64,000 nt of DNA from CAWCBG01 sp963793845 (GCA_963793845.1 CAWCBG010000014.1:1116001-1180000), one strand, 5' to 3'. Positions 41,664-50,115 are shown, counted from the stretch's first letter. Notes: generated by a model not told the origin, from the sequence alone. Numbers and translations: made by a program.

Positions 41664-43087
41664 CCGCAGAAATTCTCCAACTCACGATGGCGAACTACGA
41701 CGTCGATACCTTCGCGTTCGCGTAGATGCTTGGCCACCTGCTCTGCCAGGTAGACCGAGCGATGCTGGCCGCCCGTGCATCCGAACGACACCATCAGGTG
41801 ACGGAAGCCGCGCTGCTGATAGGTACTCACACTGGTATCGACCAGCGACATGACGTTGTTCAGAAACCGGTGCACGCTCTCCTGCTGTTCCAGATACTCG
41901 ATCACGGGAGCGTCTTTTCCGGTGAGAGCCTTGAATCGTTCCTCACGGCCTGGGTTGGGGAGAGCACGCGCATCAAACACGAATCCGCCGCCATGCCCGC
42001 TGTTGTCTTGGGGCAGCCCGCGATGAAAGGAAAAGCTGTAAATCTGTACCGTGAGGTTCTTGCTGTCGGAGGTAACGCTTTGCAAAGCCTGGCTGCCCAC
42101 CATGCTGGTGAACGCTTGCGTAAGAGCGGGCAGCGCAATCGGCAGCTCGATGTTATGCAGCAGCCAGCGCACATTTTTAAGCGCGTATGGCACGCTCTGC
42201 AGGAAGACGCTCTTGCGCTCGTAGAAGCCGCGAAAACCATACGCACCCAGCGCCTGCATCACACGGACATAGACATAGGCGTAGTAATGATGCATGAATG
42301 CCTGGCGGTCGAGGGTAATGTGCTGGGCAAGTGCGTCGAGGTAATCGTCCAGCAGTTGCTGACGAATGGCGTGAGGCAGGTCAGCCTTGGCATCGAACAA
42401 AAGGGAAGCGATGTCATATTGCAGCGCACCTTTTCGGCCACCCTGGTAGTCGAGGAAGAACGGCTGCCCGTCACGCAGCATGATATTTCTGGACTGGAAG
42501 TCGCGGTAGAGAAAATAGCCGCGGTCGGCGGTTAAGAGAAAGTCCGTCAGCCGCCCGAAGTCGTCTTCGAGAGCCTGCTCGTTGAAGGGAATGCCGGCCA
42601 GCTTGAGGAAATAGTACTTGAAGTAATTCAGATCCCAGTGGATGGACTGGTGATCGAAGCTGGCCCGCGGATAGCAGACTGTGTAGTTCAGGTCGCGACC
42701 GGCTTCCACCTGGAAGCGCGGCAGGATGGCCACAACCTTGCGATAGGCCTCAACGGCCTGGGGAGCAATCGTCTCGCCATCGCGGTTCTCTGAGACGAAC
42801 TCGAAGAGCGTTGTGTCGCCGAGATCTTCTTCAAGATACGCACCATTGGATAGGTTTTCGGCGTAGATCTCGGGTACCGGCAGGCCGTGCCGGCGAAAGT
42901 GCCGGGAAAATTCCAGGAAAGCGACGTTCTCCTCGCGCACATCGTGCAGAATGCCGACCGCGCTGTGTCCTCCGCCGCTCAACCGAACGACGGCACGACC
43001 GGAGCCGCCAAGTCCACCCTGCACGGGTTGCACATGTTCGGCGGTTGCGTGGAAATGCTGTTCAAATAGCTGCTTGAGGACGTCCAT
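41660..43087 (-). CDS. Aminoglycoside-phosphotransferase-fold sugar kinase fused to a RapZ C-terminal domain
   Basis: A 475-residue fusion. Residues 1-335 are an APH-fold kinase of the AmgK type: VQGGLGGSGRAVVRLSGGGH, the catalytic LYRDFQSRNIML (about 193-204, Asp196) and FFLDYQGGRKGALQYDIASL. AmgK phosphorylates MurNAc/GlcNAc at the anomeric position. Residues about 344-475 are the C-terminal domain of RapZ, the amino-sugar sensor controlling GlmS: VQIYSFSFHRGLPQDN, FVFDARALPNPG and VSFGCTGGQHRSVYLAE. The RapZ P-loop domain is absent. It overlaps the MurU-like gene (ATGA), which supports MurNAc/GlcNAc recycling linked to amino-sugar sensing. Substrates are inferred from context. Confidence 0.88.
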   Translation of the reverse strand: MDVLKQLFEQHFHATAEHVQPVQGGLGGSGRAVVRLSGGGHSAVGILHDVREENVAFLEFSRHFRRHGLPVPEIYAENLSNGAYLEEDLGDTTLFEFVSENRDGETIAPQAVEAYRKVVAILPRFQVEAGRDLNYTVCYPRASFDHQSIHWDLNYFKYYFLKLAGIPFNEQALEDDFGRLTDFLLTADRGYFLYRDFQSRNIMLRDGQPFFLDYQGGRKGALQYDIASLLFDAKADLPHAIRQQLLDDYLDALAQHITLDRQAFMHHYYAYVYVRVMQALGAYGFRGFYERKSVFLQSVPYALKNVRWLLHNIELPIALPALTQAFTSMVGSQALQSVTSDSKNLTVQIYSFSFHRGLPQDNSGHGGGFVFDARALPNPGREERFKALTGKDAPVIEYLEQQESVHRFLNNVMSLVDTSVSTYQQRGFRHLMVSFGCTGGQHRSVYLAEQVAKHLREREGIDVVVRHRELENFCG

Positions 43088-43165
43088 GAGTGGGCCTCAC
43101 CAAGATACCATCCGCAGCTTGACACGGGAGGCGAGGCTTCAAAGTGGAGGGGAGTTTAGGCGAAG

Positions 43166-43384
43166 CTATCCGTTGCGGTCTTCGTTCTCCTCGTGCCAGG
43201 CCATTTGAATGGCTTCGAGTTTGCCCTCGGTTGAGGCTTTGGGATCGTCAACGAAAGTGGGCAACTCGGTTACGAAGCGATGCAGGTCGGTGAAGCGTAC
43301 GGTCAGCGGATCCACATCCGGATATTTATCGGCGAGCGCTATTCCCAGATCCTCGGCATCATCCCATCTCAATTCGGCAGCCAT
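43166..43384 (-). CDS. iscX: Fe-S assembly protein IscX (YfhJ)
   Basis: A 72-residue acidic protein with the full IscX pattern: LRWDDAEDLGIALADKYPDVDPLTVRFTDLHRFV and the C-terminal EGKLEAIQMAWHEE. IscX binds IscS and iron, and modulates the rate of cluster formation. It is the last gene of the isc operon here, 31 bases after fdx, as in proteobacteria. Length and motifs are normal, and nothing suggests decay. Confidence 0.92.
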   Translation of the reverse strand: MAAELRWDDAEDLGIALADKYPDVDPLTVRFTDLHRFVTELPTFVDDPKASTEGKLEAIQMAWHEENEDRNG

Positions 43385-43415
43385 GCGTGCTCCTTGTTAC
43401 CTGCGCTTTAGACGA

Positions 43416-43841
43416 TCAATCGTGGTGGGTGGCAGCCTCGGAAACATAATTACGGTTCCAGGAGGGAATCTCAACCACCACCTCGCCCGGCTTCTCAATC
43501 ACTGCCTGGCATCCCAGGCGCGAGTTGAGCTGCAGATCGGCAGCCATGTCGAGGCGGTCCGCTTCGTCATCGTCCATCTCGCTCAGCAGTTCTTTGCCCT
43601 TCTTCACCACAACGTGGCATGTCGTGCAGGCGCAATTGCCGCCACAAGCATGCTCGAGATGAAGGCCAAAGTTCATGGCCACGTCGAGGATGGACTGCGG
43701 CTTGCCATGATCCTGGTAGTTCAGCTTGCCGTGTTCAAACTCGAAGGTTTTGTTGTCCGGAAGAAATGTAAGCTTCACGGTGTTTGCACCGGGAGCGTCT
43801 TCCGTCACTGTGGCACCGCCTTGTGATTTTTCGTCTGCCAT
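43416..43841 (-). CDS. fdx: ISC-type [2Fe-2S] ferredoxin
   Basis: A 141-residue adrenodoxin-like ferredoxin that donates electrons for cluster assembly. Three cluster ligands are in EHACGGNCACTTCHVVV (C-x5-C-x2-C) and the fourth is in RLGCQAVI. The family MDDDEADRLDMA segment is present between them. An N-terminal ~20-residue extension precedes the domain. It sits between hscA and iscX in the isc operon; the 117-bp gap to hscA is filled by three hairpin repeats, unlike the tight spacing elsewhere. Confidence 0.92.
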   Translation of the reverse strand: MADEKSQGGATVTEDAPGANTVKLTFLPDNKTFEFEHGKLNYQDHGKPQSILDVAMNFGLHLEHACGGNCACTTCHVVVKKGKELLSEMDDDEADRLDMAADLQLNSRLGCQAVIEKPGEVVVEIPSWNRNYVSEAATHHD

Positions 43842-43851
43842 AGATATCCCC

Positions 43852-43944
43852 GCGGGCTAAAGCCCGCTCTCATAAATTCCCACGTGACGCGGCGCTGAAG
43901 CGCCGCACTACCCGAACCTGCGCACCGCGGCGTTAAAGCGCCGC
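43852..43944. repeat. Three CT-GA-AG family hairpins between hscA and fdx
   Basis: GCGGGCT-AA-AGCCCGC (43852-43867), GCGGCGCT-GA-AGCGCCGC followed by ACTACCC (43889-43913), and GCGGCGTT-AA-AGCGCCGC followed by ACTACT (43927-43950). All are perfect or nearly perfect. They lie inside an operon and may stabilise or process the mRNA between hscA and fdx. Confidence 0.75.
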
Positions 43945-43958
43945 ACTACTTTCCTGCA

Positions 43959-45863
43959 TCAGCGCTCGATCTCCGCCGGCGCAATCGGGTGCGATGCTTC
44001 CGGACCTTCGCCGACGCCGGTGTTGTTCATGTCCTTGCCCTTCAGTGCGGAGCTCACCGCCGAATCCATCATCAGCTCGGCCAGCCGCGTCGTGCCTTGA
44101 TTCAGTGCATCGATGGCGCCGCGAATAGCCTGGTAGTCGTCTTCTTTCAGGACGGCGCGCAGCGCAGTGTCTTGCTTATCAATCGCTGCCCGCTCCTGTG
44201 ATGAAAGGCTTCCCCACGCCAGGTTCTTGCGGCCCTTTTCCAGCGCTGTCAGAATATTCTCGGCTTCGTTGCGGGCTTCGATGGCCTGTCGCTGGCGGAA
44301 GTCCTCTTCCGCGTTGTCGAATGAATCCAGAATCATGTTCTCGACCTGCTCGTCAGTCAGGCCGTAGCTGGGCTGTACTTCGATCTCGGCTTCCTTGCCG
44401 CTGCGCGCCTCGCGCGCGGTCACGTGCAAGATTCCGTTTGCGTCGATGAGGAATTTGACCTCAATGCGGGGCAGCCCGGCAGGCATTGGCGGAATACCCT
44501 TCAGGTCGAAGCGTGCCAGCGAGCGACAGTCTTTGGCAAGCTCGCGCTCGCCTTGCAAAACATGAATAGCGACGTTCGTCTGACCTTCGACGCCCGTGGT
44601 GAAGTGTTCTGTCGCCGAGGCAGGAATCGTCGAATTGCGATGAATGATCTTCGCCACTACTCCGCCCAGCGCTTCGATACCGAGCGATAGCGGAGTGACG
44701 TCAAGCAGCAGCATCTCCTTGGTTGCGTCAGATCCGCCAGACAGGATGTTGGCCTGCACCGCGGCACCCAGGGCGACCACTTCGTCGGGATTGAGTTCGC
44801 TGTGCGGCGTGCGCTCGAACAGGCTTTCGACTAACTGACGGACCAGCGGAATGCGGGTCGAGCCGCCCACCAGGACGGCTTCATCGATATCCTTCGGCTT
44901 GAGTCCGGCATCCTTCAAAGCCTGCTTGACCGGCGCAACCGTGCGATCGACCACCGGCTGAATCAACTGCTCAAACTGCGCACGCGTGATCTCGCGCTGA
45001 TACCGTTTCCCGCTGGGCAGCTCGACATCCAGCAGCGTTTTGTCGTTGGCAGAAAGCGCGATTTTGGCGTCAATCACGCCCTTGCGGATGGCCTGCACGG
45101 CCTCTCCGTTACGACGAACATCCAGACCCAGATCGCCATGGATGTCATCGAGCGCGATTGCAATCAGAAGGTTATCGATATCATCGCCGCCCAGATGCGT
45201 GTCGCCGTTGGTGGCGATCACCTCGAAGATACCGTCGTGCAGCTTGAGTATGGAAATGTCGAAGGTGCCGCCGCCCAGATCGTAGACCGCGATGGTGCCG
45301 TTCTGCTTCTGGTCGAGCCCGTAGGCCAACGACGCGGCGGTGGGTTCGTTCACCAGACGCAGGACTTCGAGGCCGGCGATGCGGCCGGCATCTTTCGTAG
45401 CCTGCCGCTGCGCGTCGTTGAAATACGCGGGTACGGTGATGACTGCCTTGGTCACGGGCGCCGCAAAGTAGCGCTCGGCGTTGCGCTTCAGCTGACGCAG
45501 GATGAAGGCAGAAATTTCCGGCGGGGTGAATGTCTTGTCGCCCAACTTGATGCGCAGGACCTCTCCCGGCGCCAGGTCTTCCGCCAGCTGGAAAGGGAAG
45601 AGCTTCAGTTCATCGCGAACGTCTTCCACGTCGCGCCCCATCAGGCGCTTCACGCTGTAAACCGCGCGCTCGGGAGACTCGATCAGCGATTTACGCGCCG
45701 CGTTGCCGACGATGATCTGACCGCTCTCATCGAGTGCCACAACCGAAGGCACCAGGTTCGAGCCGTCTTCGCCGGGAATGACGACAGGGCGGTCGGCCTC
45801 CATGTAGGCCACCAGCGAGTTGGTGGTGCCAAGATCGATTCCGACGATGCGTTCTGTAGCCAT
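43959..45863 (-). CDS. hscA: Fe-S cluster assembly chaperone HscA (Hsp70 family)
   Basis: A 634-residue Hsp70. The nucleotide-binding domain shows VGIDLGTTNSLVAYM, VITVPAYFNDAQRQATKDAGRIAGLEVLRLVNEPTAASLAYG, YDLGGGTFDISIL and AVLVGGSTRIPLVRQ. The substrate-binding domain follows with VTPLSLGIEALGG. Together with HscB it releases clusters from IscU. The IscU in this operon carries the LPPVK peptide that HscA recognises, so the specialised chaperone assignment, rather than a second DnaK, is well supported. It starts nine bases after the hscB stop. Confidence 0.93.
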   Translation of the reverse strand: MATERIVGIDLGTTNSLVAYMEADRPVVIPGEDGSNLVPSVVALDESGQIIVGNAARKSLIESPERAVYSVKRLMGRDVEDVRDELKLFPFQLAEDLAPGEVLRIKLGDKTFTPPEISAFILRQLKRNAERYFAAPVTKAVITVPAYFNDAQRQATKDAGRIAGLEVLRLVNEPTAASLAYGLDQKQNGTIAVYDLGGGTFDISILKLHDGIFEVIATNGDTHLGGDDIDNLLIAIALDDIHGDLGLDVRRNGEAVQAIRKGVIDAKIALSANDKTLLDVELPSGKRYQREITRAQFEQLIQPVVDRTVAPVKQALKDAGLKPKDIDEAVLVGGSTRIPLVRQLVESLFERTPHSELNPDEVVALGAAVQANILSGGSDATKEMLLLDVTPLSLGIEALGGVVAKIIHRNSTIPASATEHFTTGVEGQTNVAIHVLQGERELAKDCRSLARFDLKGIPPMPAGLPRIEVKFLIDANGILHVTAREARSGKEAEIEVQPSYGLTDEQVENMILDSFDNAEEDFRQRQAIEARNEAENILTALEKGRKNLAWGSLSSQERAAIDKQDTALRAVLKEDDYQAIRGAIDALNQGTTRLAELMMDSAVSSALKGKDMNNTGVGEGPEASHPIAPAEIER

Positions 45864-45872
45864 CGATTGTGA

Positions 45873-46655
45873 CTAGTTCTCCAACACTTCATCCACATCG
45901 CGCAGCAGGTTGCGCAGGTAGGTGCGGCGGTTCAGCACGTCCACCATCTTGCCGCGAACCGCGTCGCGATCGTCTTCCAGCACGGTTTCGCCCCGCTCAG
46001 TCCGATCGACCAGCGCGTCCCACTCATTCCATGCAGTGTGAAGCTCATGGATGAGGCTGTCGTACTTTCCCTGTAATTGCTTCTTCGCATCCCGCAGGTC
46101 GGACTCGAGACTGCGATCGGCCTCGCCCATCTTCTTGTTCATGCGCATCTCTTCGAGTTGCATGTTGAGCTCGAAGACGTCTTCCAGCAGATCGGGCGGG
46201 ACAACCTGTTTCTTCACCTGCCCGGTGCGGCGCGCCTCTTCAGTAGCAGCCTTCGATTGCTCTTCCAGATGCACGCCCTGCAAGCGCAGCAGATATTCTG
46301 TGCGCGTGATCGGGTCCTTCAGGGTGCGATAAGCGTCGTTGAGCTGCGAACTCTTCTCCAGGCTCCATTCCTGCTCCTTATCGCTGCTTATGGCATTGAT
46401 GTCGGGATGGAGATGCCGGCTCAATGCGTAGAATTCACGCTCCAGGTTAGCCGCGTCAATGTTCAGCTTGTAGGGCAGTCCGAAGAAAGCGAAGTAGTCG
46501 ACCGGCTTCGGCGCCTGCACCTTGCCGCACTCCTGGCAGAAGTGAGCGGCACGCATTGCACCGCACGACCAGCAGGTCTCGGTCGGCGGCTTATGCTGGT
46601 GAATTACCAGGATGCCGGTATTCGCCGTCTTCTTGTTGCTTTCTTTCAAGGCCAT
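45873..46655 (-). CDS. hscB: Fe-S co-chaperone HscB with an N-terminal tetracysteine domain
   Basis: A 260-residue J-domain co-chaperone that brings IscU to HscA. The J domain has DYFAFFGLPYKLNIDAANLEREFYALSR, with His-Pro-Asp at residues 83-85, followed by the C-terminal helical IscU-binding region. It is longer than the E. coli protein (about 171 residues), partly because of an N-terminal segment with four cysteines (Cys28, Cys31, Cys40, Cys43; CWSCG and CQECG). A tetracysteine domain in this place is known from eukaryotic HSCB/HSC20. The C-terminal ~60 residues (VDALVDRTERGETVLED-like acidic part) are also extra. It lies between iscA and hscA. Confidence 0.9.
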   Translation of the reverse strand: MALKESNKKTANTGILVIHQHKPPTETCWSCGAMRAAHFCQECGKVQAPKPVDYFAFFGLPYKLNIDAANLEREFYALSRHLHPDINAISSDKEQEWSLEKSSQLNDAYRTLKDPITRTEYLLRLQGVHLEEQSKAATEEARRTGQVKKQVVPPDLLEDVFELNMQLEEMRMNKKMGEADRSLESDLRDAKKQLQGKYDSLIHELHTAWNEWDALVDRTERGETVLEDDRDAVRGKMVDVLNRRTYLRNLLRDVDEVLEN

Positions 46656-46811
46656 ATTTTTCGCTTAACGCGCACCGTACGCCGGACACAACTCCGGCAC
46701 GGGAGTTCCGTCGTGTTTCCCACCCAGCGCGGGTTTCGCGCCGGTAGGTGAACAGCTGCGGAAATCCACCACACCAACCGCGCTGTCTCGGGGCGATAGG
46801 CGGCGGCAACT

Positions 46812-47189
46812 TCAGGAGAACGAACTGCCGCAGCCGCAGGATTTCTTCGCATTCGGATTCTTGAAAGCGAAGCCCTCGTGAATCAGGGACTCTTCGTAAT
46901 CGAGAATCATGCCGTGCAGATAGATGAACGATTTCGGATCCACAAACACGCGGACATCCTCGAACTGGAATACACGATCGCGCTCCCGCGGCTGGCTGTC
47001 AAAACGAATGTTGTAGCTCAGTCCGGAGCACCCGCCGCCCTGCACGCCGAGGCGCAGACCGCCCTCGGTGGGCGAAATATTCTCTTTCGCCATCGCCGTA
47101 CGAATGCGGGCCAGCGCTTTGTCCGTCACCTGTATTCCCTTTGCAGGGGCGGGCGTTTCAACCGGTTTTTCGATGTTTACCGTGCTCAT
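46812..47189 (-). CDS. iscA: A-type Fe-S carrier IscA
   Basis: A 125-residue A-type carrier/scaffold. An N-terminal extension (about 20 residues) precedes QVTDKALARIRTAMAKENISPTEGGLRLGVQGGGCSGLSYNIRF. The second and third ligands are in the C-terminal SCGCGSSF. These three cysteines bind a cluster or iron. It lies 48 bp downstream of iscU and about 155 bp upstream of hscB. That gap is larger than usual and contains an imperfect palindrome around 46690-46707 (AACTCC...GGAGTT). Confidence 0.93.
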   Translation of the reverse strand: MSTVNIEKPVETPAPAKGIQVTDKALARIRTAMAKENISPTEGGLRLGVQGGGCSGLSYNIRFDSQPRERDRVFQFEDVRVFVDPKSFIYLHGMILDYEESLIHEGFAFKNPNAKKSCGCGSSFS

Positions 47190-47237
47190 GGTTTTGCCCT
47201 GGCGCGCCCAAGCAGCGTGCCGGCCCTCACCTGGAGT

Positions 47238-47675
47238 TTACGCCTGCTGCACAACCGAAGCGTTCTGTGTCTGCGGCGCAGCTTCGCCATGGGCGTTGTT
47301 CTTCTTCTTCCAGTCGCCGATTGCCGCACGGATAGCGTCTTCCGCCAGCACCGAGCAGTGAATCTTCACTGGCGGCAGCGCCAGTTCCTTCACAATGTCG
47401 GTGTTCTTAATCTGGAGCGCTTCGTCCACCGTCTTTCCCTTGACCCATTCGGTCGCCAGCGAAGACGACGCAATCGCCGAGCCGCAGCCAAAGGTCTTGA
47501 ACTTGGCGTCCTCGATGATGTTAGTGGCAGGGTTGACCTTGATCTGCAGCTTCATCACGTCGCCACACTCCGGCGCCCCGACCAATCCGGTGCCGACTTC
47601 CTGGCTGTTCTTGTCCATGGAGCCGACGTTGCGCGGATGGGTGTAGTGATCGAGAACCTTATCGCTATATGCCAT
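47238..47675 (-). CDS. iscU: Fe-S cluster scaffold IscU
   Basis: A 145-residue scaffold on which IscS-derived sulphur and iron form clusters. The three ligand cysteines are Cys37 (PECGD), Cys64 (FGCGSA) and Cys107 (IHCSVL). The HscA-binding peptide LPPVK is at residues 100-104, directly before Cys107. A short low-complexity C-terminal tail (about residues 125-145, Ala/Gln-rich) goes beyond the E. coli protein. It lies between iscS and iscA; the 95-bp upstream gap holds a small hairpin. Confidence 0.95.
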   Translation of the reverse strand: MAYSDKVLDHYTHPRNVGSMDKNSQEVGTGLVGAPECGDVMKLQIKVNPATNIIEDAKFKTFGCGSAIASSSLATEWVKGKTVDEALQIKNTDIVKELALPPVKIHCSVLAEDAIRAAIGDWKKKNNAHGEAAPQTQNASVVQQA

Positions 47676-47745
47676 GCTGTTCTTCTCCTAAATTCGAGAC
47701 TCTGTTGCCGACCGAAGCCGGCTGGAATATCAATCGGGTGACTGT

Positions 47746-47768
47746 GGGCTGAAAGCCCGGTAACTACC
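47746..47768. repeat. CT-GA-AG family hairpin between iscS and iscU
   Basis: GGGCT-GAA-AGCCC (47746-47758) is followed by GGTAACTACCC. It is a short member of the hairpin family also present between hscA and fdx, again inside the isc operon. Confidence 0.55.
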
Positions 47769-47770
47769 CG

Positions 47771-49033
47771 TTAGTGCGACGGCTCCGCCGCCCACTGGAC
47801 TTTCGTCAAGTCGATGCCCTCTTTCGCCATCTCGTACAGCGGCGACAACTCACGCAGGCGCTTTACCGTTTCCACTACCCGCGCCGCCACGTAATCTACT
47901 TCGGCCTCGGTATTGAACCGCCCCAGACCGAAGCGAATCGAACTGTGCGCCAGGTCATCGCCTGCGCCCAAAGCCTTCAATACATAAGATGGTTCCAGGG
48001 TCGCCGAGGTGCACGCCGAACCGCTGGAAACCGCAATATCGTTAATCCCCATCAGCAGCGACTCGCCTTCGACGTAGGCGAAGCTGATGTTCAGATTGCC
48101 CGGCAGCCGGTGCTCGACCGATCCATTGATGTAAACCTCGTCAAGTTGGCTCATGATGGCATCCTTCAGCCGATCCCGCAGGGCCGTGAGCTTCTTGATC
48201 TCTTCCGGCATCGTCTCGGAGGCGATCTTGCACGCTACGCCCAAGCCAACAATCCCGGGGACGTTCAGCGTGCCTGAGCGCATACCGCGTTCGTGTCCGC
48301 CACCGTCGATTTGCGCGACCAGTTGTACGCGCGGATTTTTGCGCCGCACATACAACGCGCCCACACCCTTGGGGCCGTAAAGCTTGTGAGCCGTAATCGA
48401 AGCCAGATCGACATTGTCCTGAATGACATTGAACGGCAGTTTGCCAATCTGCTGCACCGCGTCGGTGTGGAACAGCACGCCGCGCTCGTGACACAGGGCG
48501 CCGATTTCGCGAATGGGCTGCAACGCGCCAATTTCATTGTTGGCCGCCATGATCGTCACCAGGATGGTCTTGTCATCCATAGCACGCTTCAGGTCGTCGA
48601 GATCGATGCGGCCGTCCTTCTGCACCGGCAGGTACGTCACGCGGAAGCCGTATTTCTCCAGCCGCTTGCAGGTGTCGAGCACCGCCTTGTGCTCGATCGC
48701 CTGGGTAATGATGTGATTGCCCTTCTCCTTGTACATCTCGGCGACACCCTTGATGGCAAGGTTGTCGCTCTCGGTGGCTCCGGAGGTAAAGATGATCTCT
48801 TTGGAGGTCGCACCGATGAGCTTGGCAATGCGGTCGCGCGCCTGCTCTACCGCCTGTTCCGCTTCCCAGCCGAATTCATGATTGCGGCTGGCAGCATTGC
48901 CGAAGTGCTCGGTGAAGTAGGGAAGCATCTCTTCCACCACGCGAGGATCGGTCCGCGTGGTGGCGTGGTTGTCCATATAAATGGGCAGCTTCACGTCCTT
49001 GTTTCCATTACCGCTAATCACATTGGTGCTCAT
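47771..49033 (-). CDS. iscS: Cysteine desulfurase IscS
   Basis: A 420-residue PLP enzyme that mobilises sulphur from L-cysteine for Fe-S assembly. Landmarks are YMDNHATTRTDPRVVEEMLPY, the IIFTSGATESDNLAIKG segment, the PLP-lysine region ASITAHKLYGPKGVGALYVR, and the mobile catalytic loop SSGSACTSATLEPSYVL with Cys at about residue 341. Group I (IscS) features include the long loop and the C-terminal extension. Its ATG overlaps the stop of iscR by four bases, so regulator and enzyme are co-translated. Confidence 0.95.
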   Translation of the reverse strand: MSTNVISGNGNKDVKLPIYMDNHATTRTDPRVVEEMLPYFTEHFGNAASRNHEFGWEAEQAVEQARDRIAKLIGATSKEIIFTSGATESDNLAIKGVAEMYKEKGNHIITQAIEHKAVLDTCKRLEKYGFRVTYLPVQKDGRIDLDDLKRAMDDKTILVTIMAANNEIGALQPIREIGALCHERGVLFHTDAVQQIGKLPFNVIQDNVDLASITAHKLYGPKGVGALYVRRKNPRVQLVAQIDGGGHERGMRSGTLNVPGIVGLGVACKIASETMPEEIKKLTALRDRLKDAIMSQLDEVYINGSVEHRLPGNLNISFAYVEGESLLMGINDIAVSSGSACTSATLEPSYVLKALGAGDDLAHSSIRFGLGRFNTEAEVDYVAARVVETVKRLRELSPLYEMAKEGIDLTKVQWAAEPSH

Positions 49034-49554
49034 TGAAACGCCATCTCCTGAATTGTCGAACTAAAGATCGCTGAACTTAAGATTGCTGAACTTTCTCGCG
49101 CTGTCCACCGCAGAGTCACCAGTTCGGGAACCGACTCCGCCTCCGGATGCTCGGGCTCCGTCATCTCCCAGATGGTCAACTTGTTTAGAACTTCCTCAAT
49201 GCTGCGACTCACCCGCCGCAGCGGTTCGCGCACGGTGCAACGATCGCTCTGGTCGCAATCGCTGGTGTGAGCGCTGCACGAGGTAATAAACAGCGGCCCG
49301 TCAATCGCCCGAATCACCTCGAATGCGCTGATGCGCCGTGGATCGCGGGCCAAGGTGTAGCCACCATTCGTGCCATATTGCGATGTCAACAGACCTGCCT
49401 TGGTCAGGCGCTGCAGGATTTTCGCCAGCGCCTCCTGCGGCATGCTGTACATCTCGGCCAAGTCCTTGGCGCTGCAGGCTCCCAAGTCAGCGTGCTGGGC
49501 CAGATGCCGCATGGCGATCAGTCCGTAGTCGGCCTTCTTGGTGAGCTTCAGCAT
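49030..49554 (-). CDS. iscR: Fe-S cluster regulator IscR (Rrf2 family)
   Basis: A 174-residue Rrf2-family transcription factor. The winged helix is MLKLTKKADYGLIAMRHLAQ and AKILQRLTKAGLLTSQYGTNGGYTLAR. The cluster-binding segment holds Cys93, Cys100 and Cys106 (SCSAHTSDCDQSDRC), nearly the same spacing as in E. coli IscR (92, 98, 104). With a bound [2Fe-2S] cluster it should repress the isc operon. It is the first gene, followed by iscS with a 4-base overlap, and a matching operator palindrome lies 19 bp upstream of its start. Confidence 0.94.
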   Translation of the reverse strand: MLKLTKKADYGLIAMRHLAQHADLGACSAKDLAEMYSMPQEALAKILQRLTKAGLLTSQYGTNGGYTLARDPRRISAFEVIRAIDGPLFITSCSAHTSDCDQSDRCTVREPLRRVSRSIEEVLNKLTIWEMTEPEHPEAESVPELVTLRWTARESSAILSSAIFSSTIQEMAFQ

Positions 49555-49569
49555 CGTTAACCAGTCAGA

Positions 49570-49598
49570 TGTATATGCGACTCTTTTAGTCGCAGTTT
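49570..49598 (-). promoter_or_regulatory. iscR promoter with a type-1 IscR operator
   Basis: The palindrome GCGACT-CTTTT-AGTCGC, with GACT-N5-AGTC at 49579-49591 and ATA at 49573, matches the E. coli type-1 consensus (ATA-N3-GACT-N5-AGTC-N3-TAT) well on the left and in the core. On the minus strand TATACA (49575-49570) is a -10 candidate with a weak -35 17 bp upstream, so the site covers the spacer where a bound repressor would block polymerase. Confidence 0.75.
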
Positions 49599-50041
49599 GA
49601 TTTTACGCTGAGTCCGCTCCGGCATGCAAGCTTGGACAGCGAATGGTAGCCCTTTCCATTTGACGGTAAGATGCTGTCGTTGAATGGCTTAGCGATTGGC
49701 GATAAAAATAGTCGGAAATCTCGTCTGTGGGTTACCGTAGCTGAAGAAACCCATTGAGAAGCGTCAAAGACCACGTGCGGGATATATATATGGCTTGGGC
49801 CTGGGCAAACCTGACACGGCGCGGCGAGAGGCCCAATGATCTCCACACGCCGTTTCGTGGTACCCCTCGTTTGTTGCTCAGCGAGGCCGATCCAGCGCAA
49901 AGGGATATCTGGGTGCTTTTCAAGTGGCTGAAGATTTGTTGAAGTGACGCAACTCAGGGCTGGGCAAATTTCATCCCTTGCGAGCCGCGGGATCAGTACG
50001 ACGATCGCCCCAAGAATTCACACACTTGGTGCGGTAAATCC
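49599..50041. other. Intergenic region upstream of iscR and of a small gene
   Basis: About 440 bases without a gene I can support. Several short open frames exist on both strands, but none has a recognisable motif, plausible start or protein-like composition. An AT stretch (GATATATATATGG, 49780s) is present. The region may contain further control sites for iscR or the divergent gene. Confidence 0.45.
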
Positions 50042-50074
50042 TTGACAACCCATTGCGCCGGTCTAAAATACCGG
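50042..50074 (+). promoter_or_regulatory. Sigma-70-like promoter with overlapping palindrome
   Basis: TTGACA (50042-50047), 16-bp spacer, TAAAAT (50064-50069). The -10 lies inside CCGGT-CTAAAAT-ACCGG (50058-50074), a candidate operator. The small CxxC protein gene starts 40 bp after the expected transcription start. Confidence 0.65.
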
Positions 50075-50115
50075 ACAATTCGCAATTTCTTTTGTATTTC
50101 GGGGCGAATTTTCAG

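Noticed and set aside
49586..49942. Small genes in the region upstream of iscR
   Set aside because: The candidate frames on both strands have no ribosome-binding site, motif or conserved-looking composition.
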